A DNA stretch of 35,055 nucleotides from Bacteroidota bacterium (GCA_034439655.1 JAWXAU010000176.1:1-35055), one strand, 5' to 3'; numbered from the stretch's first letter, positions 23,921 to 33,396 are shown. Notes: generated from the letters alone by a model not told the origin. Made by a program: numbers and translations.

Positions 23921-24625
23921 TTATGACTGAAACAAAAATATTGCGGGCTTCTTGTGCAAGTCAGGCAATTTGTTTTTCCAATTTTCGACGGTGTTTGTTA
24001 TAATCGTTTCCTCAGGGCTCTGCAAATTATACGCAACACATAAGCGGGTTTGGGGTTTGAGGGTGGACAGTAAATCCTGTAGCATGGAATTATTGCGGTA
24101 AGGAGTTTCAATAAATATCTGTGTTGATTTATATTGCTGTGCGAGTTTTTCTAGTTCTTTTAATTTTTGGGAACGTGCATTTCGTTCAATAGGAAGGTAT
24201 CCATGAAACATAAAATTTTGACCATTTAATCCCGAGGCCATTAATGAAAGATATATAGATGATGGACCCGTGAGAGGCACAACAGTAATATTTTTTTGAT
24301 GGGCGATAGCTACAGCCTTCGCTCCGGGATCCGCAGTGCAGGGGAGGCCGGCATCACTCATCAATCCCACATCATTCCCTTTGTTGATTGCTGCCAAAAA
24401 ATCGGCAAATTCGCTCGCAGGTGTATGCTCATTCAATTCGTATATTATAATTTCGGAAAAATTCGTTTGCGGGTTGCATTTTTTGATGAATGCTCTCGCA
24501 GTTTTGGGTGTTTCAACTATATAGTGTTTTATTCGGTGAATAGTATCAATAACTTGTGGTGGCAAGGTTACAAGTTCGGCCTCTGGATGAAGCAGCACGG
24601 GGATAAGATATAATTTACCTGGCAT
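23921..24625 (-). CDS. RsmI-like SAM-dependent methyltransferase (tetrapyrrole methylase fold)
   Basis: RsmI methylates the 2'-O of C1402 in 16S rRNA. The 234-aa protein has the family layout: KLYLIPVLLHPEAELVTLPPQ at the N-terminus, DVGLMSDAGLPCTADPGAKAV (the SAM-site loop), VVPLTGPSSIYLSLMASGLNG, FMFHGYLPIERNARSQKLKEL and FIETPYRNNSMLQDLL. It differs from canonical RsmI by lacking the GTLYLVATPIGNLEDIT-like start and about 40-50 C-terminal residues. This short form is common in Bacteroidota, often beside a true RsmI, so its target is uncertain. It overlaps the upstream membrane-protein gene by 11 bp and is the last gene of the minus-strand series. Confidence 0.87.
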   Translation of the reverse strand: MPGKLYLIPVLLHPEAELVTLPPQVIDTIHRIKHYIVETPKTARAFIKKCNPQTNFSEIIIYELNEHTPASEFADFLAAINKGNDVGLMSDAGLPCTADPGAKAVAIAHQKNITVVPLTGPSSIYLSLMASGLNGQNFMFHGYLPIERNARSQKLKELEKLAQQYKSTQIFIETPYRNNSMLQDLLSTLKPQTRLCVAYNLQSPEETIITNTVENWKNKLPDLHKKPAIFLFQS

Positions 24626-25907
24626 GTGTTTTAAATTTTAGTTGATACATTGTGGCCGAAAGTAAGACCAATAAAAATGGAAGTATAATAATATGCAGTC
24701 TGTCGCCTTGGAAACATGATATCCCAGAAAGCACTAAAAAAAAGACACAAATCAAATTTAATATAAATAGTTCGCTTAGTTTTCGTTTTTTAAATAGATT
24801 AAATGTGTGAAATAAAAATAGCAGAAAAAGTAATAAAGTATATATTATATTTTCAACTTTACTTATATTATATAGTTGTGTTTTTAAAATCTGTTGGCTG
24901 TTATTATTAGTTTTTAACTCACTTATATTATAAGAACCATCTAACATATTGGGTACGAAGATATGATATAATAAGGCTTTAAAAATATTGTGGATATTAT
25001 GTGGTATCTGCTTGCCAATCTCTTGTTTGAGTGCACTATCGCATAATTGAGGGAACAACTGTGCTGGAGTATTATAAAGTATTTTATTGCGTTGGTTTTT
25101 GAGGTCAGAGAAGTCTTCTCCAGTTTCAAATGATTGTGATCGAGCCAACAAATACGCATACATTGTTTTTTGCCCAACACAATTATAGGAATACATAGGG
25201 TACGATTGATGTACCCATGCAGCCTGAATAATATATACAGCGATTGGAATTAAACTACTATAATTAATTCTGTATTTTTTTTGTTTGATATACGAATAGG
25301 TACTTTTAATTAGGAAGGTTCCACAAATAATTAAAACGGGATAGGTGGCAATAGGCTTTGTGAGTAGCAACAGCGACAGGCAAAGGTAGAATAATAGTCT
25401 ATAAGATTTAAGAAAAGACAATTGGTATAATCGAAAAGAAAGCAAGAGTAAGAAAATAAAAAACACTTCAGCAAGGGTTTCTGTAATTAAAGCTGTGTAG
25501 CCAGGGAATAGACATAATAGAAAGCAATATATACTTGCGTATTTAGTATTGGTATAGTGAGCTATGATATAATATAGTAATACAGACGATGAAAAATAAA
25601 ATATGAGATTTTCGACAACTCCACAAGTTACCAAAGCTGTATCGGAGAAGTTATCGATTAAAAAAAGCGGGAGGCCTAGTATTAATGGGTATCCTGATGA
25701 TAAAATAATATGTGGTTTAAAGCCTTTGGTATATAACAATTTGGCTGCATCTCGGTAACTTGTGGCATCAACTGACCAATAGGTAGAGGTATATATACTT
25801 TGCGATAAATCGAAAATGAGATGATATAAAAATATAAGTAACACTGCCCCAATGCCAGGCAAAAAAGCAAAAATTAATTTAGATTGGATTTTCCTATTCT
25901 TAAGCAT
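24615..25907 (-). CDS. Polytopic membrane protein, probably GT-C type glycosyltransferase (GT39-like)
   Basis: The 430-aa protein has about ten to eleven hydrophobic segments. After the first one, the loop SVDATSYRDAAKLLYTKGF holds an acidic residue in the place where GT-C enzymes have their catalytic Asp, followed by SSGYPLILGLPLFL. Such enzymes transfer sugars from polyprenyl-phosphate donors to proteins or lipids at the outer face of the inner membrane. The sequence is Leu/Ile/Tyr-rich and divergent. It overlaps the DUF2461 gene by 8 bp and the methyltransferase gene by 11 bp, which implies translational coupling. The donor and acceptor are unknown; the class call rests on topology and the loop. 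Confidence 0.7.
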   Translation of the reverse strand: MLKNRKIQSKLIFAFLPGIGAVLLIFLYHLIFDLSQSIYTSTYWSVDATSYRDAAKLLYTKGFKPHIILSSGYPLILGLPLFLIDNFSDTALVTCGVVENLIFYFSSSVLLYYIIAHYTNTKYASIYCFLLCLFPGYTALITETLAEVFFIFLLLLSFRLYQLSFLKSYRLLFYLCLSLLLLTKPIATYPVLIICGTFLIKSTYSYIKQKKYRINYSSLIPIAVYIIQAAWVHQSYPMYSYNCVGQKTMYAYLLARSQSFETGEDFSDLKNQRNKILYNTPAQLFPQLCDSALKQEIGKQIPHNIHNIFKALLYHIFVPNMLDGSYNISELKTNNNSQQILKTQLYNISKVENIIYTLLLFLLFLFHTFNLFKKRKLSELFILNLICVFFLVLSGISCFQGDRLHIIILPFLLVLLSATMYQLKFKTHAR

Positions 25908-26565
25908 CTGCCAGCGATTCGTTTAAGAAATCATCCAATGGCTTCATCGATTTCAATACTTGGAGTAGGTGTTTATATATATCAGGATTTTTGAAATCAG
26001 TATCTTTGATACTGTGAACCATTAAAAAACTTTTGTGTTTTAAATATTCGATAGCTTTATTCTGTGCATCATATCCTTTAGGTACCGAGCTTAGCGTTTC
26101 ACCTGTTAAGGTACCAAAATGTTTTTTGAAATCTTTGTGATTAATAATTTTCAAGAAACCAGCATGGTTATAATCAATTTCTTGCCTTATTTTTTTTAAT
26201 ACATCGGATTCGGGCATATACATACCACCAGCAAGCATCGATTTATTTCCTGGTTCTAAATGTATATAATAACCTGCCGACATCGATTTACGCCCACCCA
26301 TTGATATACCTGCTCCTATATTTGTTTTATAGGGTGATTTGTCTTTTGAGAATCGGATATCACGATTGATGCGGAATATACAATCTTTAGGTTCAAGACC
26401 AATAATACTCTTGTCCCATTTTTGGATATCACCTAATAATGTTTTGACAAACCCATTGAAATCTTTTTTTATAATTTCATATTGTTTGCGGTTGGCATCA
26501 AACCATTCTTTGGTATTATTTTCTTTGAGTTTTTTAAGGAATATAAATGTTTCTTTGAAGTTCAT
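25900..26565 (-). CDS. DUF2461 family protein
   Basis: The 221-aa protein matches the DUF2461/TIGR02453 family: KLKENNTKEWFDANRKQYE at the N-terminus, FRINRDIRFSKDKSPYKTNIGAGIS in the middle, and GYYIHLEPGNKSMLAGGMYMPES, the family's most conserved block. Length is normal (about 220-230 aa). It is cytoplasmic with no catalytic motif of known function. The ATG at 26565 is clear. The 12-bp repeat array lies 27 nt upstream of it, and the membrane-protein gene overlaps its 3' end by 8 bp. Confidence 0.9.
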   Translation of the reverse strand: MNFKETFIFLKKLKENNTKEWFDANRKQYEIIKKDFNGFVKTLLGDIQKWDKSIIGLEPKDCIFRINRDIRFSKDKSPYKTNIGAGISMGGRKSMSAGYYIHLEPGNKSMLAGGMYMPESDVLKKIRQEIDYNHAGFLKIINHKDFKKHFGTLTGETLSSVPKGYDAQNKAIEYLKHKSFLMVHSIKDTDFKNPDIYKHLLQVLKSMKPLDDFLNESLADA

Positions 26566-26592
26566 AATATATTATAGTTTTAACTGATTTTT

Positions 26593-26676
26593 TATGGTGA
26601 CATTTATGGTGACATTTATAGTGACATTTATAGTGACATTTATGGTGACATTTATAGTGACATTTATGGTGACATT
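26593..26676. repeat. Seven tandem 12-bp units next to the AlbA_2 gene
   Basis: Seven contiguous units of TATGGTGACATT or TATAGTGACATT (order G, G, A, A, G, A, G at the variable base) fill 84 bp, starting 1 nt beyond the AlbA_2 stop codon. On the minus strand one frame reads (NVTI) repeated. That frame is shifted by one from the AlbA_2 gene and stays open to a TAA at 26572-26574. In the gene's own frame the units read K-C-H-H/Y. Confidence 0.92.
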
Positions 26677-26677
26677 T

Positions 26678-28003
26678 TTATAGAGATCGTATTTCCCAAT
26701 GCCCGCCTTTGTTGCCTCCTAGCCTTTTAATTTTATTTTCGTCTTGTAGTTGTTTTAAGATTCTTTTGATCGTTCTTTCTCCTACATTAATTTTTTCTGA
26801 TAGTTCGCTAATTGTGATAGTTTCGTTATTGGCTATAAAGTACATTACTTTATCGGTTGAGGTTCCAATAGCTTTTGGAATAGTTGATAAAAATGGACGT
26901 TTAGCAGTATAATTAAATTCTATAATAAAACCAGATAAATCATACTTGAAAATAGGTTGTGGAACTTTTGCTTGCTTGCACTCATTAATAATTTTGATGG
27001 TACCTCTACCCCAAGTTTCAATTAGACCAGCACGAAAAAAGCAATTAGCAATGTCGGGATTAAAAGGACGAGATGGATGTTTCGTTTTTAAGCGTTCTAC
27101 TGTCCAATCATCGGGCAACTGTCCCTCATTCCAAATTATCAATTTATTGTTATATACACTTATTTGTATAGGATTGCCGCTACTATAGTCTTTATGAACA
27201 ATGGCATTGAGCAAGGCTTCTCGAATTGCAGCTTCAGGTACGGGGTATTGCTCCATTCTGTTTAATCCTTTGTATGAAATACTAGCTTTTAGATATTTGG
27301 TTAATAGTAAATCTACCGTCTTTTCAACTTGTTCAAAAAGATGCCCATGTATTTCATCCTGAAATGCTAAATCATCATCACTATTGAAAAAGCCGACTTT
27401 AACATAGGCACCGGTCACATATTTTTCTGGATCGGGATGGAAAAGTAAAGCAACAGCTCTCTTGTAATATATTTTGTCAGCTTTTAAGTGAAGCCTTTCT
27501 AATAATATATTGGGTTTATCTTTTAAGAATTCAATCGGCATCCGTTTGGTATCTGCAGCTTTAATTTTGAAATAATCAAAAGCTGATTTTGCCAATTCTT
27601 TTATTGTGATATTGGGCTGTGGAACGCTATCCCAGTGCTTGCCTTGTTTCTGTAAGATAAATTTATCCAATGCAGCACCTTTAAGTTCTTGTTTTGTACT
27701 GCCACTTCTGTAATGATACTGTCCTTTATAACTTACCGGAGAAGGATAAGGTTCAATAATAATTTCCAGATATTGCTTCTTGGTTTTTGTTTTAAGGTTT
27801 ACATTTACTAAAATACCAAGTATATCTTTTGTTTTGTTGGGTATTTCTTCTAATAATTTTTTAGGTTCTTTGAGGCCGGTTACGATGCCTTTATCACTAA
27901 TACCGATATATAATTTTCCACCATTAGCATTAGAAAAACCACAAATCCATTTGATGTATTCATCACGCCATGTTTCTTTATATTCAATATTTTGATTTTC
28001 CAT
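26678..28003 (-). CDS. AlbA_2/HATPase-type DNA-binding regulator with winged helix
   Basis: The 441-aa protein has an N-terminal Schlafen-type AlbA_2 domain (EYKETWRDEYIKWICGFSNA, then GGKLYIGISDKGIVTGL). A middle GHKL-type ATPase-like region follows, with REALLNAIVHKDYSSGNPI, YNNKLIIWNEGQLPDDW and FFRAGLIETWGRGTIKI. The C-terminal winged helix is ETITISELSEKINVGERTIK, followed by RILKQLQDENKIKRLGG. These proteins are often mislabelled RecG-like helicases; they are thought to be transcription or stress regulators. The family often carries tetrapeptide-repeat linkers, and a 12-bp array that could encode one follows this stop codon. It starts 19 nt after the stop of the TPR gene, so it is probably in the same transcript. 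Confidence 0.9.
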   Translation of the reverse strand: MENQNIEYKETWRDEYIKWICGFSNANGGKLYIGISDKGIVTGLKEPKKLLEEIPNKTKDILGILVNVNLKTKTKKQYLEIIIEPYPSPVSYKGQYHYRSGSTKQELKGAALDKFILQKQGKHWDSVPQPNITIKELAKSAFDYFKIKAADTKRMPIEFLKDKPNILLERLHLKADKIYYKRAVALLFHPDPEKYVTGAYVKVGFFNSDDDLAFQDEIHGHLFEQVEKTVDLLLTKYLKASISYKGLNRMEQYPVPEAAIREALLNAIVHKDYSSGNPIQISVYNNKLIIWNEGQLPDDWTVERLKTKHPSRPFNPDIANCFFRAGLIETWGRGTIKIINECKQAKVPQPIFKYDLSGFIIEFNYTAKRPFLSTIPKAIGTSTDKVMYFIANNETITISELSEKINVGERTIKRILKQLQDENKIKRLGGNKGGHWEIRSL

Positions 28004-28022
28004 TTGTGTGAATATTCATATA

Positions 28023-29858
28023 TTAATTCATCACGTCGCCCCTCAATTGTCTGAAGCGTTTACGTGCTTCTACGCTAAATACACTGCCGGGATAGTCGTT
28101 GAACAGTTTTTCGTAGAGCTCTTGGGCTTTGGGTTTATCGTTCAAATTGTTCTCATGTATTTCTGCGGCGTCGAACAATGCATTGTCGGCAAGTATATCA
28201 AATTTAAATACCGTAAAAACTTTATCTAAATTCTCCAAACATTCTGTCCATTTGTGTTCTTTACGAAACATTTTTGCTTTGGCATATAATATTTCATCAC
28301 TCAAACTATGCTGCGGAAAAATGGTATATATACTATCGAGTTTTTTATTCGCTTCATCAAATTTATTTTGGAATATAAGCAACTCAGCAGCGGCATACAT
28401 TTTCATGGCATCCTCAGTAGAGTCAAGCCCTGTATTGTCTTGGATGAGTAAAGATAATTCGATAGCGTTATTTGAGATAAGTTGCGAGGTGGCACTTTTT
28501 AATACTTCCAATTGCGATTGGGCCCATGCAAAATCGCCTTTATAATAGCTGAGTTTGGCATTGCGGTATTTAGCTTCCTGCCCTAGAGCATCTTCTGTAA
28601 AATCTTTATCAACTTGGCCATATAATAATACAGGTACATAATATTCGCCAATAAGTATATTGATATCGCCCAACATTAATTTGCAATCGGCTGCAAACTT
28701 AGCGGGCAGTCGCTGTGTTTCGAGCAAGGTTGTTAAAAGTTGAATTGCGGTATCGGGGTTGTTCAAATAGTAGGCTTCTAGCTCTGCCAATAATTTTACG
28801 GTGTTCATGGTATAATTATTTGCACCTTCAGCTCTTATATAATCTACACATTCTTTTTCAAAAATTATTATATCACCTTTGTCAAAATTTCCTGAATTAA
28901 TTTGTCTGTAACGAATATCAATCAGCAGTTCACGGGCATTATAATAGTTGGGTAATTCTTTGCCTAATGAAACCACATATTGAAGCATGGCACCTGCTGC
29001 TGCGTATGCCTTATTGTCGCGAGCTATATGGGCAAGTTGCATTACACGATTTCCATATAAGTTTTGCTTTTTGTCTATGGCTCGCACTTGTATAAAAGCT
29101 CCCATAAAATCGTGCTGTTGGACTGCAAACCATACCAACATTTCGAGGAACTGCTCATATCCAGCTTTTTCTTGTACTTTTTTGTTCAGTACATTTTTGA
29201 AAAGATTTGCATCGGCACTATCAGCCATATATTGTTGCAAGTTGCCTTGCACGGTTTCCATTTGGCTAATATCATTTTCGAGAGCGTCCAAGTATTCTTG
29301 GAACATTTTTTCTTTTTGGCCAGTAATACTATATAATAGCCCTAAGTCCATGCTGAAAAGCCCTTTGTCGTTTAATTCGGAGCGGCCTTTTTCATATACT
29401 TTAAAAGCCTCATTATACAATTTGCGTTTGATAAAAGCTTCTGCAGTTTTCTCATATTCAAATTTAACTGGTGCAATTCCTTTCAAAAGTTTTTCTAAAC
29501 TTTTATTGCCTTTGTCTTTTTTTGCCTGTAACTGTTGCAGCCAATATATATCTACTTTGAACTGTGGGTTGATTTCATATCTTTTTGATTGTTTTTTGGC
29601 CAGTATTTCTGCTTGATCTACCTTTTTAGTTTTAAGATAACAATCCATCAATCGCTCATATATAAATGGCGAACTGGGATTAGTTCCTATGAGGCTTTCG
29701 TATACAATGGTGGCTTTGTCGAATTCCCCATTTATATAATATTGGTTTGCCATTTGCTCATCGTTGCCTTGTGAAAGACCAAGCGTGGGCAGTAGCATCA
29801 GCATCATCAAAAGCATGCTAAATTTTTTGATATATATAATAAATGTTGTAATTTTCAT
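28023..29858 (-). CDS. Exported tetratricopeptide-repeat protein
   Basis: The 611-aa protein from ATG 29858 starts with a signal peptide or anchor (KKFSMLLMMLMLLPTLGLSQG) and then a chain of TPR units from about residue 35 to the end. Clear ones are ANQYYINGEFDKATIVYESL, PFIYERLMDCYLKTKKVDQAE, AEAFIKRKLYNEAFKVYEKG and ILYAKAKMFRKEHKWTECLENL. It resembles large periplasmic TPR proteins common in Bacteroidota; TPR arrays bind other proteins. A TTG at 29882 would overlap the membrane-protein gene by 11 nt; the ATG leaves a 13-nt gap and gives a better signal peptide. The AlbA_2 gene follows closely. Partner unknown. Confidence 0.88.
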   Translation of the reverse strand: MKITTFIIYIKKFSMLLMMLMLLPTLGLSQGNDEQMANQYYINGEFDKATIVYESLIGTNPSSPFIYERLMDCYLKTKKVDQAEILAKKQSKRYEINPQFKVDIYWLQQLQAKKDKGNKSLEKLLKGIAPVKFEYEKTAEAFIKRKLYNEAFKVYEKGRSELNDKGLFSMDLGLLYSITGQKEKMFQEYLDALENDISQMETVQGNLQQYMADSADANLFKNVLNKKVQEKAGYEQFLEMLVWFAVQQHDFMGAFIQVRAIDKKQNLYGNRVMQLAHIARDNKAYAAAGAMLQYVVSLGKELPNYYNARELLIDIRYRQINSGNFDKGDIIIFEKECVDYIRAEGANNYTMNTVKLLAELEAYYLNNPDTAIQLLTTLLETQRLPAKFAADCKLMLGDINILIGEYYVPVLLYGQVDKDFTEDALGQEAKYRNAKLSYYKGDFAWAQSQLEVLKSATSQLISNNAIELSLLIQDNTGLDSTEDAMKMYAAAELLIFQNKFDEANKKLDSIYTIFPQHSLSDEILYAKAKMFRKEHKWTECLENLDKVFTVFKFDILADNALFDAAEIHENNLNDKPKAQELYEKLFNDYPGSVFSVEARKRFRQLRGDVMN

Positions 29859-29871
29859 TTTGTGTGTTTTT

Positions 29872-30954
29872 CTAAAATTCAATATTATATTTTAGCATAA
29901 GTGGCAGATAAATTTCAGCAGCAATGAGTACCGTTATCAAAAACTCTTTCACCCAATACCATCGTGGCTGTAGCAAATAGTTGGCCACCAATATGGAAGT
30001 GGGGGCCATCATATATATTAAATCGTATTGTAGATTTTCGTAATCAATAAAAGCAATGGCTATTGTAACAGGAAATAGTATAATAATTATCCGCAACATT
30101 TTGCGAATCTTTAACATACTTTTATGAATATTTTCTTGCATTATTATAGCACCAGCAAGATACATTAATACCAACAGTCCCAATGGAATCCAAGTATAAT
30201 AATTGCCCCAATTGAGATCGTTTAATTTATAAAAATTCCTTGTTAATAGATCTATAGCAAAATTATGAGTTTTGAAAATATATAAGCAGGATGTCAATAT
30301 ATATATTGGTGTAATAAAACCTAATAGTGTAAGCAGCATTTCTCTTAAGTTAGGCACTCGTAATACCCCCAGTGCATATAAAATTAGCGGGAGTAAATAT
30401 ATGAGTTCGAAACGAAATAAGGTAGCCAACGAACAAATGAAACCCAGTTCAAATATATGTTTGTTAGCATACTCCGATTTATATATTACAAACAATTTCC
30501 ATATTGCAGCCAATACAAAAAAATTTGCAATTAATTGGGGTGATAATTGATTTGTTTGTGGTAAAGCTGCGGTCATCAATACAAAACTGAGTGCGGGCAG
30601 CCAAGAAAATTTTTCTAGAAGCTCAAACTTTTTAACGATCCAATTAATGAATATAGCTTGTAAAAGAATGATTAAGGTTGCAATTATATATTGAGCTTTA
30701 AGCGGAGTATTAGCAAACATTTGCATGAACGCATCCCCGAAATAATTATTGGTTTTTACGTCGATTGCGTTGGGTTCCAGTATATACATACCTTTTACAA
30801 TAAAAGCTAGGATAGCCAATACTGCCACCACCATAGCCCGCTGCGATTTGAATATAAAAACCATGAGTGCAAAGATATTATAAAACGGCAATTGCAGCGG
30901 CATGGTTTGTAAATGAAGTTTTGTTGCCATATTTTTGACAAATGGATAACACAT
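29872..30954 (-). CDS. Polytopic inner-membrane protein (DUF6427-like)
   Basis: The 360-aa protein has about nine to ten membrane segments (for example AMVVAVLAILAFIVKGMYI, IIATLIILLQAIFINWIV, WIPLGLLVLMYLAGAII). After the first segment, residues NAIDVKTNNYFGDAFMQMF form an outer loop. By layout and the Bacteroidota context it resembles the DUF6427 family, whose members often precede the TPR gene found here; no enzymatic motif is evident. ATGs at 30954, 30930 and 30903 are all possible, the last two giving more typical short N-termini. It begins 116 nt after the aspS stop and heads the six-gene minus-strand series. Confidence 0.72.
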   Translation of the reverse strand: MCYPFVKNMATKLHLQTMPLQLPFYNIFALMVFIFKSQRAMVVAVLAILAFIVKGMYILEPNAIDVKTNNYFGDAFMQMFANTPLKAQYIIATLIILLQAIFINWIVKKFELLEKFSWLPALSFVLMTAALPQTNQLSPQLIANFFVLAAIWKLFVIYKSEYANKHIFELGFICSLATLFRFELIYLLPLILYALGVLRVPNLREMLLTLLGFITPIYILTSCLYIFKTHNFAIDLLTRNFYKLNDLNWGNYYTWIPLGLLVLMYLAGAIIMQENIHKSMLKIRKMLRIIIILFPVTIAIAFIDYENLQYDLIYMMAPTSILVANYLLQPRWYWVKEFLITVLIAAEIYLPLMLKYNIEF

Positions 30955-31001
30955 CGAACGAACAAGAACCCAAACGGGTTACGGGAATTGTAAATAATTA
31001 C

Positions 31002-31072
31002 GAATTACGAATGTCGAATTACGAATGTGCTTTCGCCGTATGGCGTAATTCGTAATTTGAAATTCGTAATTC
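31002..31072. repeat. Long inverted repeat at the 3' end of aspS
   Basis: The left arm (31002-31026, built from GAATTACGAAT units) and the right arm (31048-31072) are complementary over about 25 bp with a few mismatches, around the loop GTGCTTTCGCCGTATGGCGT. The right arm includes the TGA stop codon region of aspS. No T tract follows on the minus strand. The same AATTACGAAT unit recurs at 20803-20833. Confidence 0.75.
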
Positions 31073-32828
31073 AACTTAGCAGTTTAATCCCAACCATATC
31101 CAACTCCTTGCTGTCAATAGGTCCTGGAGCATCAATCATTACATCGCGGCCTGAATTATTTTTCGGGAAAGCTATATAGTCTCTTATACTTTCGCTGCCG
31201 CCAAACAAACTACATAGTCTATCAAAACCAAAAGCAATTCCACCATGCGGAGGTGCACCAAACTCAAAAGCATTTAATAAAAATCCGAATTTTTCTTTGG
31301 TTTCTTCTGCGGTGAATCCCAATACCTCAAACATTTTTGATTGCAATGTCCTTTCATGTATTCTAATTGAACCACCACCTACTTCCACACCATTAATTAC
31401 CATATCATATGCATTTGCATTTACTGCTCCCGGGTTTGCATCGAGCATATCTAAATGTTCTGGCACAGGCGAAGTAAAAGGATGGTGCATAGCATACCAA
31501 CGATTATCATCTTCGTTCCATTCAAGTAAGGGAAAATCAAGTACCCACAAACATATATATTTATTGGGGTCACGCAATTCTAATCTATTACCCATCTCCA
31601 ACCTTAGGTCTCCCATGGCTTTGCGGGTTTTAGGTATTTCACCACAAAGTATTAAAATCAAATCTCCTGTCTTAGCATCGCAAGCTTTTGTCCATGCTTG
31701 TAATTTTTCTTGGTCGTAAAATTTATCTACGGATGATTTTACAGTTCCATCAATTTCCACTCTAGCATATATAAGTCCGCTGATGCCGCGGCGTGGGTCT
31801 TTCACCCATTCGGTAAGTTCGTCTAATTGCTTGCGTGTATATGTTGCGGCATTTTTTGCATTGATAGCTAATACAGTTTCTGCATTATCGAAAACACTAA
31901 ATCCAGCTCCTGAAACTAAATCTATTTCGCTACTTTTTAATTCGACAAATTTCATATCAAAACGCAAATCGGGTTTGTCGCAACCATAGTAACGCATGGC
32001 ATCTGCGTATTGCATACGCATCATGGTCGGTATGTCCACGCCTTTTACTTTTTTGAATAAATGACGCACCAAATTTTCGAATAAATTTAATATATCTTCA
32101 CGTTCCACAAAACTCATTTCACAATCTATTTGTGTAAATTCTGGTTGTCTATCGGCACGCAAATCTTCATCTCTAAAACATTTCACCATTTGAAAATAGC
32201 GATCCATTCCCGCCACCATTAATAATTGTTTAAATGTTTGCGGACTTTGCGGCAATGCATAAAACTGTCCTGGATTTAATCTACTTGGCACTATAAAGTC
32301 TCTCGCACCTTCAGGAGTGGATTTAATTAATACAGGAGTTTCTACTTCTATAAACCCTTTTTCATCCATAAAACTTCTGGTATACTTCATCATTTCGTGA
32401 CGCAGCATCAATTTTTCTTTTACGGGATTTCTTCTGATATCGAGATATCGATATTTCATCCGAAGTTCATCGCCGCCATCAGTTTCGTCTTCAATAGTGA
32501 AAGGTGGAGTGGCCGCTGCATTCAGCACTTTTAATTCTCTTACCTCAATTTCAATTTCGCCTGTGGGCAATTTCAAATTTTTAGATGAACGCTCACGCAC
32601 CCTTCCAGTAATTTGCAACACAAATTCACGACCGAGTTTACGTGCATGCTCGCACAATCCTGCGTTCACATCCATATTAAAAGTAAGTTGGGTGATGCCA
32701 TATCGGTCACGCAAATCGATGAAGGTAAGTCCGCCAAGGTCACGACTTTTTTGTAGCCATCCTGCTAGGGTAACGCTTTGTCCTGCTTCTGCTAGGGTTA
32801 ATTCTCCGCAAGTATTAGTTCTGTACAT
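31071..32828 (-). CDS. aspS: Aspartyl-tRNA synthetase
   Basis: Class II synthetase that charges tRNA-Asp. The 585-aa protein has the N-terminal OB-fold anticodon-binding domain ([23 protein letters not shown]), motif 1 around [20 protein letters not shown], motif 2 [20 protein letters not shown], the bacterial GAD insertion (about residues 275-415, including [13 protein letters not shown]) and motif 3 [13 protein letters not shown]. Length and the insertion identify the discriminating bacterial type. The ATG at 32828 gives the canonical [11 protein letters not shown] start. The leader has five TATAAAG heptamers, and tadA diverges upstream. Confidence 0.97.
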   Translation of the reverse strand: MYRTNTCGELTLAEAGQSVTLAGWLQKSRDLGGLTFIDLRDRYGITQLTFNMDVNAGLCEHARKLGREFVLQITGRVRERSSKNLKLPTGEIEIEVRELKVLNAAATPPFTIEDETDGGDELRMKYRYLDIRRNPVKEKLMLRHEMMKYTRSFMDEKGFIEVETPVLIKSTPEGARDFIVPSRLNPGQFYALPQSPQTFKQLLMVAGMDRYFQMVKCFRDEDLRADRQPEFTQIDCEMSFVEREDILNLFENLVRHLFKKVKGVDIPTMMRMQYADAMRYYGCDKPDLRFDMKFVELKSSEIDLVSGAGFSVFDNAETVLAINAKNAATYTRKQLDELTEWVKDPRRGISGLIYARVEIDGTVKSSVDKFYDQEKLQAWTKACDAKTGDLILILCGEIPKTRKAMGDLRLEMGNRLELRDPNKYICLWVLDFPLLEWNEDDNRWYAMHHPFTSPVPEHLDMLDANPGAVNANAYDMVINGVEVGGGSIRIHERTLQSKMFEVLGFTAEETKEKFGFLLNAFEFGAPPHGGIAFGFDRLCSLFGGSESIRDYIAFPKNNSGRDVMIDAPGPIDSKELDMVGIKLLS

Positions 32829-32836
32829 TGTGATAA

Positions 32837-32871
<35 letters not shown>

Positions 32872-32917
32872 TACTTGGTACTTGAACTGTTTGCTTATCC
32901 TTTAAAAAATTAGTTTG

Positions 32918-32925
32918 CAAAGTTA
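32918..32925 (-). promoter_or_regulatory. -7 box of aspS
   Basis: Read on the minus strand this is TAACTTTG, an exact match followed by CAAAC. TTTG on the same strand (32950-32953) is 24 nt upstream, slightly far. This gives a leader of about 85 nt containing the TATAAAG array. Confidence 0.5.
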
Positions 32926-32955
32926 TCTATTTAGTACCCACATTTGCAGCAAAAG

Positions 32956-33396
32956 ATGGAAGTTTTTAATGATGAATATTGGATGCGTGAGGCTGTGAAG
33001 GAAGCCCACAGGGCATTTGAAGCCGATGAGGTTCCGGTAGGTGCCGTAGTGGTTTGTAATAATCGCATCATTGGCAAAGGGCATAACCTCACGGAGCGAT
33101 TGCGTGATGTAACGGCCCATGCCGAGATGCAAGCTATTACTGCTGCGGCGAATTATTTAGGTTCCAAATTTTTGGAAGAATGTACGTTGTATATTACCCT
33201 CGAACCCTGTGTGATGTGTGCGGGAGCAATATTTTGGGCACGCCCTGCAAAATTGATTTATGGGGCAAGTGATCCTAAAAGAGGATTCTCATATTTAGGT
33301 AAAAATATTTTGCACCCGAGCACCAAAGTGGAACATGGATTAATGAGCAATGAGGCATCAGCACTGCTTAAAGTGTTCTTTCAGAAATTGAGGTGA
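32956..33396 (+). CDS. tadA: tRNA-specific adenosine(34) deaminase
   Basis: Deaminates the wobble adenosine of tRNA-Arg(ACG) to inosine. The 146-aa zinc enzyme has the cytidine-deaminase fold: HAEMQAI gives the zinc ligand His55 and the catalytic Glu57, and PCVMC gives Cys85 and Cys88. DEVPVGAVVV and GHNLTE are typical of TadA, and GASDPKRGF... followed by HPSTKVEHGLMSNE is the usual C-terminal block. Length is normal. ATG 32956 is preferred over an in-frame TTG at 32944, which falls in a -7-like CACATTTG (32941-32946 region). It diverges from aspS. Confidence 0.95.
   Translation: MEVFNDEYWMREAVKEAHRAFEADEVPVGAVVVCNNRIIGKGHNLTERLRDVTAHAEMQAITAAANYLGSKFLEECTLYITLEPCVMCAGAIFWARPAKLIYGASDPKRGFSYLGKNILHPSTKVEHGLMSNEASALLKVFFQKLR

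Noticed and set aside
26593-26676. The 12-bp array as a CRISPR
   Set aside because: Units are contiguous with no spacers, only 12 bp long, and no cas gene is nearby.
26678-28003. RecG helicase
   Set aside because: The name is often copied to AlbA_2 proteins, but no helicase motifs (Walker A/B, DEXH) are present.
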